A stretch of 64,000 nucleotides of DNA from Butyriboletus loyo (taxonomy: Eukaryota > Basidiomycota > Agaricomycetes > Boletales > Boletaceae): positions 1 through 64,000 of the forward strand of contig JBBPSI010000060.1 in assembly GCA_038093515.1 (NCBI GenBank), given 5' to 3'. How positions within the stretch are numbered: position 1 is the stretch's first letter; each line of letters begins with the position of its first letter. This document shows positions 23,981 through 36,361 of this stretch, piece after piece. The translations under genes and the position numbers were made by a program. The notes below the pieces were generated by a model. That model had not been told where the DNA came from and searched no databases. It saw nothing but the letters and a program-made list of their open reading frames with translations.

Positions 23981-25348
23981 ATGGGTTCCTACTGGACTCT
24001 CATCAACGAAGTCATATTTCCTGGTAGTGCCCAGTTCACAGCCGCGGACGTACCAGACATGTCTGGCAAGGTCGTCCTCGTCACCGGGGCCACGGCTGGT
24101 ATCGGCAAAGAGACTGCTAGAGTAAGTACCACCTCCAGAGTCGCCGTCTCAAGGATGCTCTCCACATGCATCACATTCAAGTAACCAATCTTTAAGGTGT
24201 TGTTGACCAAGAACGCTAAAGTTTGGATCACTGCCCGTGACCAATCCAAAGGCGAATTGGTTCTCAAAGAACTCCAGGAGGCTACTGGCAAAGACGCCAA
24301 CCTCCTTGTTATGAACCTTGCCAGCCTGAAGAGCATCAAAGATGCAGCGCAGGAATTTAATTCGTAAGACTTTCTACCCCTCTGATTGTAATCAGGGAAT
24401 ATTAATATCCGACTAGCAAGGAGACACAGCTGAACGTCCTGTTTAATAACGCGTGAGCCCGAGTTCCCGGTCATTTTTGTCAGGAATTACTGACCTATAT
24501 CGTCGGATCAGCGGCGTGATGGCTGCTCCCGTTGAAATGCTTACGGATGATGGGTATGACCTTCAGTTTGGTACCAATGTCCTCGGCCATTTTTACTTCA
24601 CCAAACTCGTGATTCCTACTCTACTCTCCACCGCAAAATCAGCACCAGATGGTATCGCCAGGGTCGTCAACACTTCGTCTAACGGTCACTGGCTTAGCGG
24701 TCTCGATTACGACGTCATGAAAGACAGCCCAGCACGCATAAAAGCCGGGACATGGAAACTGTACGGACATAGTAAGACGGTAAGCTCGCTCTGACTGTGT
24801 TACCAGGTTCACTTCCCTGAGGGTATCGTTAGGGGAATATCGTCTTCGCCGCGGAGCTGGCGCGCCGGTACGGAGACCAAGGCATTGTCTCAACTTCCTT
24901 GAACCCTGGTCAGTGAGCATCCATCCGAGCTTAGCTAGGCCGAGCAATCGTTGCTCACACGCACACTCGACAGGACCTATCAGAACTGATTTGACGCGGC
25001 ATACAGGCAGTGGAATCAAGGCGATCACGGTATGTGCCTTTAAAGCCCCATGGAGTCTCCGTGTTTTGTCTGACGGGCTCATTCCAGATTCCCTTACTCC
25101 GTCCCGTGTCGTACGGGGCCATCACCCAACTATACGCAGGCACCATACCCGACGGCAAGTACCTGAATGGCAAGGTACGTGTACTTTACTGAGGACGTGT
25201 CCGCGTCCTCGATAATGACCACGCCACGCTGTTTTTGTAGTACCTCATTCCGTGGGCACGCATCGGCAAGCCACGCGCCGATACCCAGGATCCTGAGATC
25301 GGGAAGAAGCTATGGGATTATTTGGAGGAACAAGTCAAGGATGTCTAA
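23981..25348 (+). CDS. Short-chain dehydrogenase/reductase (retinol-dehydrogenase-like)
   Basis: This is an NAD(P)-dependent oxidoreductase of the classical SDR fold. Exons start at 23981-24121, 24197-24363, 24417-24452 and 24512-24779; the rest runs from 24833 to the stop at 25346-25348. The cofactor motif VLVTGATAGIGKETAR is in exon 1. NNAGVMAAP is rebuilt across the intron 24453-24511. The substrate-binding/catalytic block has VVNTSSNGHW and the YGHSK catalytic Tyr/Lys. The C-terminal part shows SLNPG, GPIRTDLTRH and YAGTIPDGKYLNGKYLIPWA, as in fungal retinol-dehydrogenase/WWOX-like SDRs. The physiological substrate is unknown. Confidence 0.92.
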
Positions 25349-26046
25349 ACGCCCGCCGTCTCTTGCCGAGCTAGCCGCATTTTCCTTCACATGTCGTTTG
25401 CGGTTGGTTGTAGTATATACCCCCCCCTCCCCCCTCCCCATATTTTTTTACTATCTATGTTGAATGGTTAGCTAACATGGTGATCATATGTGCCAAATGA
25501 TCCCAACAGGCGTTGGATGAGTCGATCCCGCTAATTATTTGGCTCTGCATCTGTGAAACGGTTATTGGTCGGAACCACTGGTCAGCAGTCTGTAGCGCTC
25601 GGCTACACTCGGTTAGCATCGGAAACCAGCAACTGTTTTACTGATGTGTGACCGTACTTGGGTTATAGAATGGAGCGTACCTTGAACAGCTCGGACCGTC
25701 GTGTTTCAATGTTGTCACTATCGTTTGGTTCTCCAGTTCATTAGCAGGAATTGGATCCCCCCCCCCCCGAATCAGACTCGCTCTTACCAGTTCATGGCAT
25801 GTTTGCGAAAAACATATTATTTTTTCGTTAGAAATGATCATTGGGACCAAACATTTATTATTATCATACACGACGTCACGCGTCACGCGCGACGATGCCG
25901 TCGATTATCAATTCGCGTATCCAAAATGGGGGCGTACTTTTTTACAAGGCATTTCTAGAAATACATGCATGAAAAAAAAAAAGGCTTCCTCTTTCGAACC
26001 TACATAACCCCCTCTCTTCCTCCCAGATTTCCTACCGCGAAGTAAC
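25349..26046. other. Intergenic between convergent SDR and La genes
   Basis: No gene is supported. The region holds C-rich runs at about 25422-25440 and 25759-25769 and an A-tract near 25972-25983. These look like 3' UTR and low-complexity sequence. Confidence 0.55.
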
Positions 26047-27943
26047 CTACGACTCGTCGTCGGCCTTGACCTTTTTCGCCGCCCCCGCCGCCCCCGCAAT
26101 TGTTATTGTAGGCACACCTTCTCCCCGTGTGCCCATGTCAGGTCCACCATCTGGTTCAACATCACGCTTGCGCTTCTCCCCCGTCTGAGACTCGCTAGGC
26201 GCGATGGATTGAGGCCCATCGAATTTGGCCTTGTCCCTGGTTTTCTCTCGATCACCCCCCTCATGCCGGCCACCTCCGCGACCTCCGCGACCACCCCGTC
26301 CGCCCCGTCCGCCCCGGCCACCGCGCCCACCCCGTCCCGAACTGCCTTTCCGCATCTGTGATCGCAAAAGCACCGATTTCGCCGCAAAGTTGGCACGGTC
26401 AATCTGGAACTGCTTCTCCTCCTCCTCTGTTCATACAAGACCACACGTTCAGTCTCGAGTCAGGAGGACGGGGATCAAACTTGGCGCGTACCGTCTGGGA
26501 TGGTCCAGACGACCTCGTTCGAGTTGACCGTCTTAAGGTTCTCCTTGACGTACTCGAGCTCATCTTCTTTTAGTGCCTTTTCGAATCCGACCAGCCCAAA
26601 GTCGTCGCCTTTGGAGAACTGGATGTACGGAACACGTGCAAAGCGATCGCGAAGAGGAGCCTGAGGAATGATGTCAACGAGAGATCGTGTCTTGGTGAGA
26701 TCGAGATGCGTGCCTTCATCTCCGTAAAGTTCGCATCACCACCACATCCCGTGAATTTGAGAGTTGCACCTCTGACGAACGGGGCGTCCTCCGTCTTGAC
26801 ATAGCCAACTCCATCTTCATTGTCATCATACACGCGTATCTTGTGTCCCATGAATTCAAGGAAAACTTGTGGTTTCTCCTTAGATTTGCCGTTCGCTTTA
26901 GATTTAGAAGGGTTCTCCGTTTCTCGGAAGGCGTTGAAACCTTTCCTGGACGAGATGCTGTCTTTTCGGAGATCGGCAGCCTTTCCTGCAAGACCTTTCT
27001 CCTTGATTTTCATGTCACAATAAGCCTCCCTATCACCGACCGAACGATGAAGATGAAGTGTCATAGCTGGAGCCATGGCAGCACTCACTTGGACATGACT
27101 AGTAACTCTTCGTCGTTCCACGAGGGCTTCGGTTCTGCATTCAAGAAAGCTTCCACACCAGCCATATCAGCAAACTCCACAAATACGGAACCCTATCAAA
27201 CACAGAATAAACGAGACCGTAGACCACACGTGATAGTAAATCGAGCGAACCTTGAATTCCTTTTTACCATCTACGCGACGCATCCTCACAGCATTCACCC
27301 CGCCGTACGTGTCGAAAAAAGCCTCCAGCTTCTGTTGAAGACCCGGTTCCTCCTCTCCAAACCCTTTCTGTCCCATCAAAAAACGTGCGCGCACGCGCGC
27401 AAGTCCTCACGTCGGTACATCCCTCTCGAAACACTGATTCAGAAAGAAAGAAAAAGCACGCACAGCGTACACACTCCGCTCAAACTGATCCTTCGGTTTC
27501 TGCAGCTCGGTCGAGCGTCGCACGTTCTCCCCTTTCTCGTCAACCTCGAGCTCGGTACTCGATTTCAGTGCGTGCAGGATGAACTCGTGTCCGTTGGCGG
27601 CATGGTCCCTCATACGCTTGAACGACGAGACTGTTTTGATAGGGACCCAGTGATCGGCGTTTGCGGTATGCAACGTCCACATGAATCTTGGACAAGGAAA
27701 AACGTCAGTCCGGATAAATGAGAAAAAAAAAAAGAAGGAAAAAAAAAGGTAGGCTTGGAGCATACATACTTGTCGTATGGCAGGTTGGAGTCTGCAAAGT
27801 AGAACTCGACTGGAAGATGACCCAGGGTCTGGTTGAGAACGGGTGGGGAGAGATCGCGAGTACACACCTTGTTTGCGAGCGGCGACGAGAGACGCATCGT
27901 CGTGCGTAGCGACGTTGGCTAGTGCGGATTCAGATACAGACAT
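26047..27943 (-). CDS. La (lupus antigen-type) RNA-binding protein
   Basis: La proteins bind the 3' oligo-U of RNA polymerase III transcripts and protect them, mainly in the nucleus. The first exon starts MSVSESALANVATHDD. The La motif follows across two introns: KQVEFYFADSNLPYDK joined to FMWTLHTANADHWVP, then TVSSFKRMRDHAANG. RRM1 is represented by EAFFDTYGGVNAVRMRRVDG and GSVFVEFADMAG. A Lys-rich linker precedes a second RRM-like part (FLEFMGHKIRVYDDNE, VPYIQFSKGDDFGLVGFEKA). The C-terminal exon (26047 to about 26420) has NFAAKSVLLRSQMRKG, then seven GRGG repeats and a basic tail. An intron at about 27720-27750 contains A-rich tracts, and another (27385-27400) an alternating CG/TG run. Confidence 0.93.
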
Positions 27944-28552
27944 GATCGAGTCGAATGAGGTCAAGAGAATAATAAAAAAGATGTGAAAAATAACGGAGGC
28001 AGGACACGAACGCAAACGGGACGGATAAAATGACAATATCTAGGACAAGGAGCGAATTCGGTGTGGACAGGTGGACACGAAGGGAGACTGTAGCAGTGTC
28101 ACCGATTAGAGTATGTTCACGACTCAGGACTGTCTCGGGTTTAGCCGGAGATAATCGATCAATATAATTTACGATCCACTCAAGTGCCTGCCATATCCAA
28201 GTCGTCCCCGCCGCAATGTATATCGACTAACGGGTCTGACACATTCCCCTGCTCATTTTATCGTCGAGTTAGAAGCACAACACCTTTGAACTTTTGTCCT
28301 TCACTTGAGGACATGGATATCTGTCTCCTATTTTTTTTTTTCATGCCCACAGAATGGTGTTCTGAAACACTTCAAGCTTTGCACCAATGCAATGGTGGTA
28401 CATGTGTTTTCTTACCCTACCCATCATGGCTTCTATCCGCTACTTATCCAGCGTTCACCGTCGGGAAGGCTCGAAGAAGTGATTTACTCGCGAATCTAGA
28501 TCACAGAGCAACGTAGGATTGTATGCCAACTCGTAAACTGACCTGACATCGT
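27944..28552. other. Intergenic between Tdp1 3' end and La 5' end
   Basis: This contains the La promoter and Tdp1 downstream region. A plus-strand frame at 28184-28516 is unrecognised and includes a T-tract. I see no further gene. Confidence 0.5.
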
Positions 28553-31164
28553 TCAACTTTTGAATGTTGGCGACTCGTCTTGTATCTAACGAGGACGTTA
28601 GGTGGAGAAAACAAAGTCAAAGAATGAACTCACCCATGGTCTGTCTTCACCGAGTACATATTTCCTCGGAGGTCGCTTGAAGCACGACACTCGCTTCACA
28701 TCCTTTTCTTCATAGAGCGGAAAGACTATCCCGAGCTCGTAATTGACCACCTATTCCGTCAGTAATGAAACTCGCCTCAGATAGAGTGGCAGTGTCAAAA
28801 TAGTACGAAACCTACGTTCAGCGTGGGATTGAACCCGGAACCAGACAGTGTTCCCCAGGCAGAAGGTGTAAAGTTGTGCGAACCGACGTATGCCCACCCT
28901 ATGGGTTCCCTCTGCGCTTCTGGAGCATTCCCTGGTACATCGCTTTCCGATTCCGTTTCACTGTCAGAGATCACGATGACCTTGTCTTTGCCCTTGTCTG
29001 AACCGGTTTGACACGTAGATTTAGCTTCGAAACCAGCCTTTGACAAACTTGCAGATGGAGGCGTTCGACGGAGGGTTCCGATGATCATCTATAGGATGTT
29101 GCAATAATGCTAGTGAACGTACTGCAACTAGATCGAACCTTGCTATGCATCAAGACGCGTCCGCCTGTACTAACCGAGTCATGAAACAGCTCTTTAGGAA
29201 ACTTCGTTGCTTCCCATTGGTTCGTTCGACAGAACATGGTGCCTCCCCCCTATTCAATAGAAAAATTTTGACACAGAAACTGCAAGAACAAACTCTACTG
29301 CACTCACAGGTTCACCCAACACGGTGGCTCTGACTGTTTTCAGGCTTGGAAAGATGATCTTCACAGGCGGCCACGGGAGCTTGGATCGGCGAGTCTTGGG
29401 TTCGTCGAGCCACTCCTCCGCGGATTCACCGCGCGCAGACCAATGAAACTCGTTCAGCCATTGCGAGGAATAGGTTCCAATACTTGAGCCCTGTTGTCCA
29501 CCCAATGAGTCACCACTTGAAATAAATACTGTATCCTAGTCGAAAACTGTACCTGACACTCAAGGTCCAATTCACTCGCAGCCTTTCCTTTCCCAGTCCG
29601 CAGGCCAAGATCTCGCACAGCTTTCATGAGGCGTGTATGACCCGTCTGGATGACCGCAGGCCATCCTTCGTGTTTTCCTGCGATGGAAGGGACAAGTTTG
29701 ACGCTAACCTTAGAGAAATCCCACCTGGAGCGAAGATCCTCAATGGTATGAAGAGGGAGCTTGAGATGCTGAGGACGAGATTAGAGTAGAATCAGATACA
29801 GGGGCTGCACACACATCATGAGCTAACATGTTTTTCAGTGCTGGACGCACGTTGACCGCGTGCAATATCTTCTGCATAATGGATGGGAAGTCATCCATTA
29901 CATTCCGTTCATGCGGTATAGGCTTCGGGCGTGGGGGAATGTCTTGCAACCAAACGGCCTGTAGAATCTCGTTAACGCAGAGCAAAAGTCCCATTAAAGT
30001 AGAGCAACCGACGTTCTCAATATCACGCCAATCATAGTCTACTAGATTTGCAGTGGATATGATTACCCGAAGACGACCGGTTTTGTAGAAGATCTTATGG
30101 AAAAAGAAATCGAGAATGTCCCACCGTATGCAGGTGGGTGGCCTACCAGCATAAACTAGAGGGAAGAAATGGGAATCTACTGGGCACGTGGATGTGGAGC
30201 AGTCGCAGCACATACTTTCATATGTTGACAGCCTCGTCCATATCTTAGGAATGGGACGGTCATTATCCAATTGGGAAGAACATTCTTGATAGCGGCCCGT
30301 CCAGATGTATCAGGCTGACCAACAATAATGACAGGCGTACGCGGATCAAAAAATTCATAAATCCATGAGACGGAGGTCGAGTAGGAAGAAATTATGGCGA
30401 ACGAAATATCAGATTTCTTAACGGAAATTTTGTGATTATCGCGCTGGAGACAGGGTGCAACGTTGAGTACGCACAGGACCTAATACCTCAAAGAGTCTGA
30501 AAGTTGCCTTGCCATCTTCTCTTGGCTGTGAGTGCTTGTTTGCAGTCGGTCGGAGTTCGCCATCCCAGAAGAGTTGGTCGATGACAGGAACTACCTGTAC
30601 CCTAGTGGTATTTGAGTCCAACTTTCCATATATGCTCGAGCTTGATGAGTTACTTGAAGTGGCGGACGAAGACTGGAGTTGGTTTACCCTGCGATCAGTC
30701 GGTTCAACGGACGAGACATGCGACCGCTTAATAAGTGGCTGCTGTGACTGGCCTCCGGCATTTTCGTGATCATCACCTTCGCCACGGTAGCGTTTGAGTC
30801 TCGTTAACCTCTCTTTCTCGAGCTGTGCACGCTCAGATAAAAATGCCGTTGATCCCGAAGAGGTCGACGCGCCACCGTGAGCAGTTTGGGTCCGCGGGGT
30901 CAGAACGACGGTACGATATTCCTGAGACTCAGTCTTAGAGGCCTCAATGGCGCGTTGGAGATCTTTCTGAAACCGTTGTTCTTCATCGTCTGAAGCATTC
31001 TCGGTGGTGTTACTTCGGGGTTCGGTACGACCGGTACCATTGGGTGAGCTTTCCATCAAGCTCAGAGCAATTGCCCTAAAACATGTTTCAGCTACAGGAA
31101 ATATTCTTGCCAGCGATGATCCACAACGCTCACACTACCTTTCAAGGTCGCCGTCGTCGTCCAT
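28553..31164 (-). CDS. TDP1: Tyrosyl-DNA phosphodiesterase 1 (Tdp1) with N-terminal UIMs
   Basis: Tdp1 hydrolyses 3'-phosphotyrosyl links left by trapped topoisomerase I, in the nucleus. The first exon is only 26 nt (31164-31139); joined to the next at 31075 it yields DDGDLERAIALSLMES, a ubiquitin-interacting motif, and a second UIM-like helix follows (FQKDLQRAIEASKTES). The catalytic core shows FDPRTPVIIVGQPDTSG, then the first HKD motif GCQHMK, a 9-nt exon coding FML (30155-30147), and IFYKTGRLRVIISTANLVDYDW. The second HKD motif is GGRVLMHSK; YVGSHNFTPSAWGTL and NYELGIVFPLY follow. The last exon ends DRPWIQDESPTFKS-stop at 28553. A Ser/acidic insert with DSETESESD precedes the second motif's Asn block. 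Confidence 0.94.
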
Positions 31165-32066
31165 GTCGGACTTTGGCACTGGTTGAAAGTGTGTCCACGA
31201 AACGTACACATTTTACCGGTCACGTGTCACGCCCCAAGACCTGAAGTTGCGGTGTGCGGCACTCTGGCAGTCATGGTGGCAGTACTACTAGTCCGAGAAA
31301 GTTCATCTGGCGAAAATCATCGTCGCGAAGAAGTTGTCAAGGGAAAAAAAAGGTGGATCGAAACCATAAATTCACGCTCATACGCCGAAACCGATGTCTT
31401 ACTGGTGCGGCTTCATTTTCACTTTCATTTTCAGACGCTCACTGGTGGTGATCAGATATAGTCACCGCAGCCTCGGCCTGAATATGTACTATGCCACGAG
31501 TCCGAACTTGGTCTGAAGGAGTCCTATGATTTGCCTGGCCTGCTTTGACGTTGTGCCATATCTGTTTCATCACAATGTCTAAAGGGATGCACCTTTGATG
31601 CCAGGTGAGAATTGTGCTCAACTAAACAGCTCCGAATCCCCTCTGAAAGTGTGAATCTTCCGACACTCTCCACTGAGACTTGTGGGTTTTTTGTGGCCTT
31701 AGTTTGGTTGGCTGTTCCAAGATAATCTGGTTTTAATTCTGACCACGACATACGTATTGATGTCGGCCTCAAAATCATAAACGAGCCAGACTGATCTCAT
31801 ACATCTATCCTCGGCGTGGACTGACTCACAATGAAAGAGACGGCAGGTTGCCAGATATCCTTCGGTTCATTCTGGTACACTTGTAGAACGTCTGGTACGT
31901 CGCTAAACGCTCTTTTCTCGCATTCAGCACTCCTTGAGGCTCTGGTAGTATTCTCTCCTTTCCTTTTGCGCCTGGTGCGCATCGATGATCTGAGGCACCT
32001 CCCTTGGATAATGACATTCAGTTCATCGCGGTTTCTTCGTGCTACTTCAATCAAGCACCACAACAG
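31165..32066. other. Upstream region of the Ser/Thr-rich membrane protein
   Basis: This probably contains the Tdp1 promoter and the unresolved first exons of the plus-strand membrane-protein gene. Frames at 31183-31461 (plus), 31797-32168 (minus) and 31831-32178 (plus) compete; only the end of the last one is supported by splicing. Confidence 0.4.
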
Positions 32067-34509
32067 AGGGCTTACGCTCGTCTTCGGGTCGGGCGGACAA
32101 GTTTCACTAATAGAATTTGATGATGGAATCACGTCCCAACCTCTTGGGGTTCCCACCGTAAGTTGCATTGTCGAGTGAACCGAATTTTGGACTGATTGAC
32201 ATACCTAGGCGCTCACCGCAGGCAGTACAGGTGTATTGACACCAGGTACACATTCCCTATCGAGTGAATCAACATCCATCTTACCCGTCCCAAACCTCGA
32301 AGCGACGTCTGCTTCCTTGACCAGTACATCGTCCTTTGCGCCCACTTCTATAACCACTTCTGTCGCTTCCTCCCTCCCGTTATCCACTTTTAACTTTCCA
32401 TCTACCGGGACGGATACAGACACGAACCTTCCCTCCATACCTACCGTCAACTATCCAACCCCGAGTCCTACGGGAGTATCTGATCCGAAAGACCACGGCG
32501 TCGGCGCACCGTTCTATCTAGCTATCGTCCTCGCCTCGATATCGTTTATCGGATGTGTCGCAGCATTCATAGCATGGTGGGTACGCTCGCGCGCTCGCAA
32601 ACGTGACGCCGAACTCGACGATCCTTGGCATCACCGCAATTCCATTTCCGACGCTGGCAGTCCCTCCACTGATGAATTCGAAAAGGGGGTTCACGCAGAC
32701 ATGGAGGCACAGACGCGGCCTTACTACCTTCCTGCATCCATCGTCAATAGGAGCTCGTCCAATCTCCTTGCTGTTCCACACACAATTCCGACTCTGGAAG
32801 CAGGCACGTCGCAGTACGGTATTCCTCGTATTGCACCAGTAGCTGGGCATTATCCGTATCCACGTCCCCAGAACTCGATCTCTCAGCCAAATGCGCATCA
32901 GAACGTGCCTTCGTCACAGACAATAGACCTCTACTCACGCCCCGGCACGGCGCGCTTACCGACAGGGCTATCAGTCCAAGAAAGCACGCGTACTCTTGGG
33001 AGACTCCGTGTCGCGAACAGAGTGCCGGGAGACGTCACAAGTGGGGACGAAGGTGGAATGATCATACCACGTTCACACGACAGTGCTAAACTGTCACCCG
33101 TTGCGGACACCGGTAGATCTATTAATCGAAGCGACCGGTCTGTCCGAGAAGACGATGTCCCTCTAGAGCCACCTGGTCCTGCAACGCTCTCGTGGGGTAG
33201 GAGAACGGACACCGTCGCAGCTCTCCGACGCACCCGGCGGCGCACTCCTGAAACAACTGTCAAGACGTATAAAAATGCAAAATACAGCGGGTATTGGTAT
33301 CCGACGCAGGACGGAGGACCAAGTGATACGATGGGGCAGGCACCAGCCGCCATTGATCAGGCAGAAAATGCCAAGGTTCTTATGAGACCTCCACCTGACC
33401 CTCTAGGCTGGACGAACACCTTCAAGTCATCCTTTTGGCAAGCTGTGGACGCCATGACGGGCAGTAGATCCTTGGATCCTGAACTGCGTGAAGGGAATGC
33501 CATAAGTGGTTCTAGGTTCACGCCCGCACCTCAGCGGGTTGCATCCCGACGGTCACCCGTCTCTCCTACCACTAGTTCCTCTCTCCCAGACGCCAGCACT
33601 GCTCAGTCTCAAGAACAGGAAACCAAGTATGAACTGACGCTGCCAGAGAAATTTGTCGCTAATCAAGAAACGCCTCGGAACTCGACCCGTTCCAGATCTG
33701 GTAGTTCCTTGACGAGAACGAACGAATCTGATGTACCTCATATCAGCGAGGACATCATGGGGAGAGTTGGTTCCCTCATTCCAAAGCTATCTCACCTCAA
33801 CCACGACCTCAGCGCAAGCGCAAATCGACGACATCCAGAGTCGCTCAGGACCGACACTGGTAGCGTGTACTCGACGGACTCCGCAGCCGCACGCGCAAAC
33901 TTGCGCAAGTACGGCTATGGGGACTCGATTCCGTCTAATTGGTCGGCGTTAGGAGAGACCCGGGAGTCTCAACTGGACCTGGTTCGTACGTTTCTGCCTC
34001 TGCCTAGGCCAGTACCCAGTTCCAATTATGGCGCGCTTCCGAATACTCCGTCACAACTTACATTGGAATTGGACCTTCAATCAGGCTCTGCGAGCGTGCG
34101 CACACGCACGCCAATGCGTTCTGAGAGCGAGGTTATGGGTTCTGACGACAGCAAACTACGGTTTGGCAAGGATGTGAACATAACGAGTCCCGTGTACAGC
34201 ACGTTGAGAAATGGCACGATGCAGCCAGGACGCAGTACGATTGACCTTGGGACCGTACCCTTGAAGACTTCGTCCACGACGTCGAGCATGCTCAATCGCA
34301 AGAAAGGCGTCACTACGAGGCGGAAGCGGCCTAGACCACCTCTGCGTGCACCGTCCACCGCATCATCCGTGCAGTCGATCGAGAGCGGGCTGTCTGCCAG
34401 GGAAGTGACGGTGAGGAGGGCGTTGTTGGAGAGACGGAAGAAAGTCAAAGCAGTGGGAAGCCTCAAAGATCGCGAAGACGATCTCGGGCGTAGCCATGAC
34501 GTTAAGTAG
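32067..34509 (+). CDS. Ser/Thr-rich single-pass membrane protein (sensor-like), 5' end unresolved
   Basis: The main exon 32209-34509 codes about 766 residues and is preceded by an exon ending at 32157 (LTLVFGSGGQVSLIEFDDG) across a 51-nt GTAAGT/CTAG intron with a CTGAT branch site. A Ser/Thr-rich, probably O-glycosylated extracellular stalk (32210-32480) leads to one transmembrane helix (FYLAIVLASISFIGCVAAFI, about 32510-32580). A basic stop-transfer RSRARKR and a roughly 640-residue disordered cytosolic tail follow, rich in Ser, Arg and Pro. The architecture resembles fungal cell-wall sensor-type proteins, but no known signalling motif is seen. The ATG and any signal peptide lie in upstream exons I could not place. 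Confidence 0.7.
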
Positions 34510-35691
34510 CTTCTTGGCATGACCACGTAGCACACTTCAAAACATTTGTTCTGAAACAATTCAGAGTCGGTAAATGGTAGATGGACTACACGTGTGTAGA
34601 AAAAATGCGTAACTGGATACAGACTGACGTGTGTGACATGAAGAGTGAGAAAACAAGGGGTGCGACGTGAGGCCTTGAGGTGTCAGGAATGATATAGGAG
34701 TTAATGGGCTGGCCTCCTAAGGCGGTCACCAGATCTACTATAGTGACTGTAATATTTAATTTATCATAAAATCCCAAGTGCATCTGGGAATAAGTACAAA
34801 TTGCCGAGGGGTCCAAGGTCCGAGGCAATGCCATGGGTCTTGCGCAGGGACGTGACGTTTTGGACGCTGGGCAGCGCCACTATACGAAAAATCGCCACGA
34901 GTCACCTCGTTGAGTAGTGCTCTATATACTCGGTACGACCGACTCATATTCATGCCAGGGATTCCCGCCAAGTTGCTCGGGTACATCAATACTTCTATTT
35001 CCTGAGCCGCATCGACACCGTACTCCTTGCCCCCTCCCGATTGTTCCACGTGCCAGAATTCAGGTGCACGATCGGATCTAAGAGGTCGGCTCTCAGTTGA
35101 GGCCTGAGGTGTTGGCTAATATGACTAACACTGAAACCACTGTTATCCAAGGGGTACTACACCTGTCAGTGGTACTGATTTGCTCAAACAGGGGTCTCCG
35201 ATAGGCTCAAGCGCATTTATGAAAGGCTCGAATGCTTGATTAGTATTCAGTTGACTCGATCGGAGTGTATTTGAATACTGAATTCACGGACTAAATTTTA
35301 GGATAGCCTCGAGGCTCGGCCGGGTTTTAACCTAGATTGCCAGCATGTTTTTTATGCACTGACTATGGGCTACTGCCGCTCCATATTTTCCAGTCCCACG
35401 ATATCCTGCATTACCGAGGACCATACGGTCAGATCTCCGCACAAAACACATCATATACCCTGCTCTGTTGTGGCGCGTGACTGCTGACGGCCCGCCACAG
35501 CTGAATGCCTTGAGGATGGCATGAAGAATGACAGTTGAAACGGAAGTCGACAGACGCGAAGTGAGGTGCAGAGGGGGCCACAACAACCCCCGCTTTTTCA
35601 ACATTATAGGAGGCATATAAAGGCCAAGGACTATTCGAAGTGATGTATCGACTCATCGACCTCTTACCTTCGAGCTTACGCTTGCACCGCG
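34510..35691. other. Intergenic, no supported gene
   Basis: Frames at 34756-35049 and 35332-35616 (minus) are unrecognised. The sequence upstream of 35691 (TATAAAGG at about 35617) is the likely core promoter of the small secreted protein gene. Confidence 0.5.
35615..35625 (+). promoter_or_regulatory. Putative TATA box of the small secreted protein gene
   Basis: The sequence CATATAAAGGC lies about 70 bp upstream of the ATG at 35692. This is a plausible TATA element for a highly expressed secreted-protein gene. Confidence 0.4.
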
Positions 35692-36361
35692 ATGAAGGCT
35701 TTGTCTTTTTCGGCTTTACTGACTTTAATCGTCACTGCCATGGCGAAGTTTACATGCGAAGACGAGCACATCATCAGCACAACGACTTGGGCCAATGGAA
35801 ACGTGACCGTAACATTCGCTAACTGCAGTAACATCATCGAGGCGGACAGTTCCGCGTCCAAGAAACTGGACAACGCCGACGCCTGTGGAATAGGATGTCA
35901 GTGTTTTCACGGCCTACACACACTTGCGTTCCAACAGTATTTAACGGGAATGTACTGCAGGCGCGCCAGCGGTGTGCAATCCGCCGGCCACCACACCGTA
36001 CTATGGAGATTGCAATGCCATCACTTCCACCATGTGGGATGACACCGCATATTTTACCCTCAAGCCCGTACGTTTAACCAAATACACATCTGAAGGTTCA
36101 GCCACGTAACATGCTTACAGAAAATGTATCTTGAATTCTGGAACGGGGCTTGCTCCATCGTGTTCTGGAACCCAACCGACGGCGATGCGACAGCCTGTCT
36201 TCACGACGTTGTAAGATACCTTGCTATAACATGAGCTGAACTCACGTACGCCGGACCTGTAGGCCAAAGCGATCTATGACATAGAAAGTCAATGCCCACC
36301 AACGCAGGCACAGAGTGGACAGTGTAACTGGGACCTGATGGGTCCATCCATCGTTTTGTAG
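35692..36361 (+). CDS. Small secreted cysteine-rich protein
   Basis: Four exons join in frame to 166 residues: 35692-35896, 35961-36067, 36121-36210, 36263-36361. The signal peptide is MKALSFSALLTLIVTAMA. The mature part carries ten cysteines, an even number compatible with five disulfides, including ADACGIGCAPAVCNPP (rebuilt across intron 1), YYGDCNAITSTMW, WNGACSIVFW, ESQCPPTQ and GQCNWDLMGP. Introns are 64, 53 and 52 nt with canonical borders. There is no catalytic motif. The overall form is that of agaricomycete small secreted proteins, some of which are effectors or hyphal-surface proteins; a function cannot be assigned. Confidence 0.85.

Noticed and set aside
5207..25348. Secondary-metabolite cluster around the NRPS-like gene
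   Set aside because: The neighbours are mostly primary-metabolism or unrelated genes (oxidase, elongase, peptidase) spread on both strands, with no P450, methyltransferase or cluster regulator seen.
25759..25769. C-tract
   Set aside because: A simple homopolymer run in a 3' intergenic region; no quadruplex-type spacing.
26225..26527. Plus-strand proline-rich frame
   Set aside because: It is the antisense shadow of the GRGG repeats of the La protein.
31797..32168. Minus-strand 123-codon frame
   Set aside because: It overlaps the exon that splices in frame to the plus-strand membrane protein and shows no domain.
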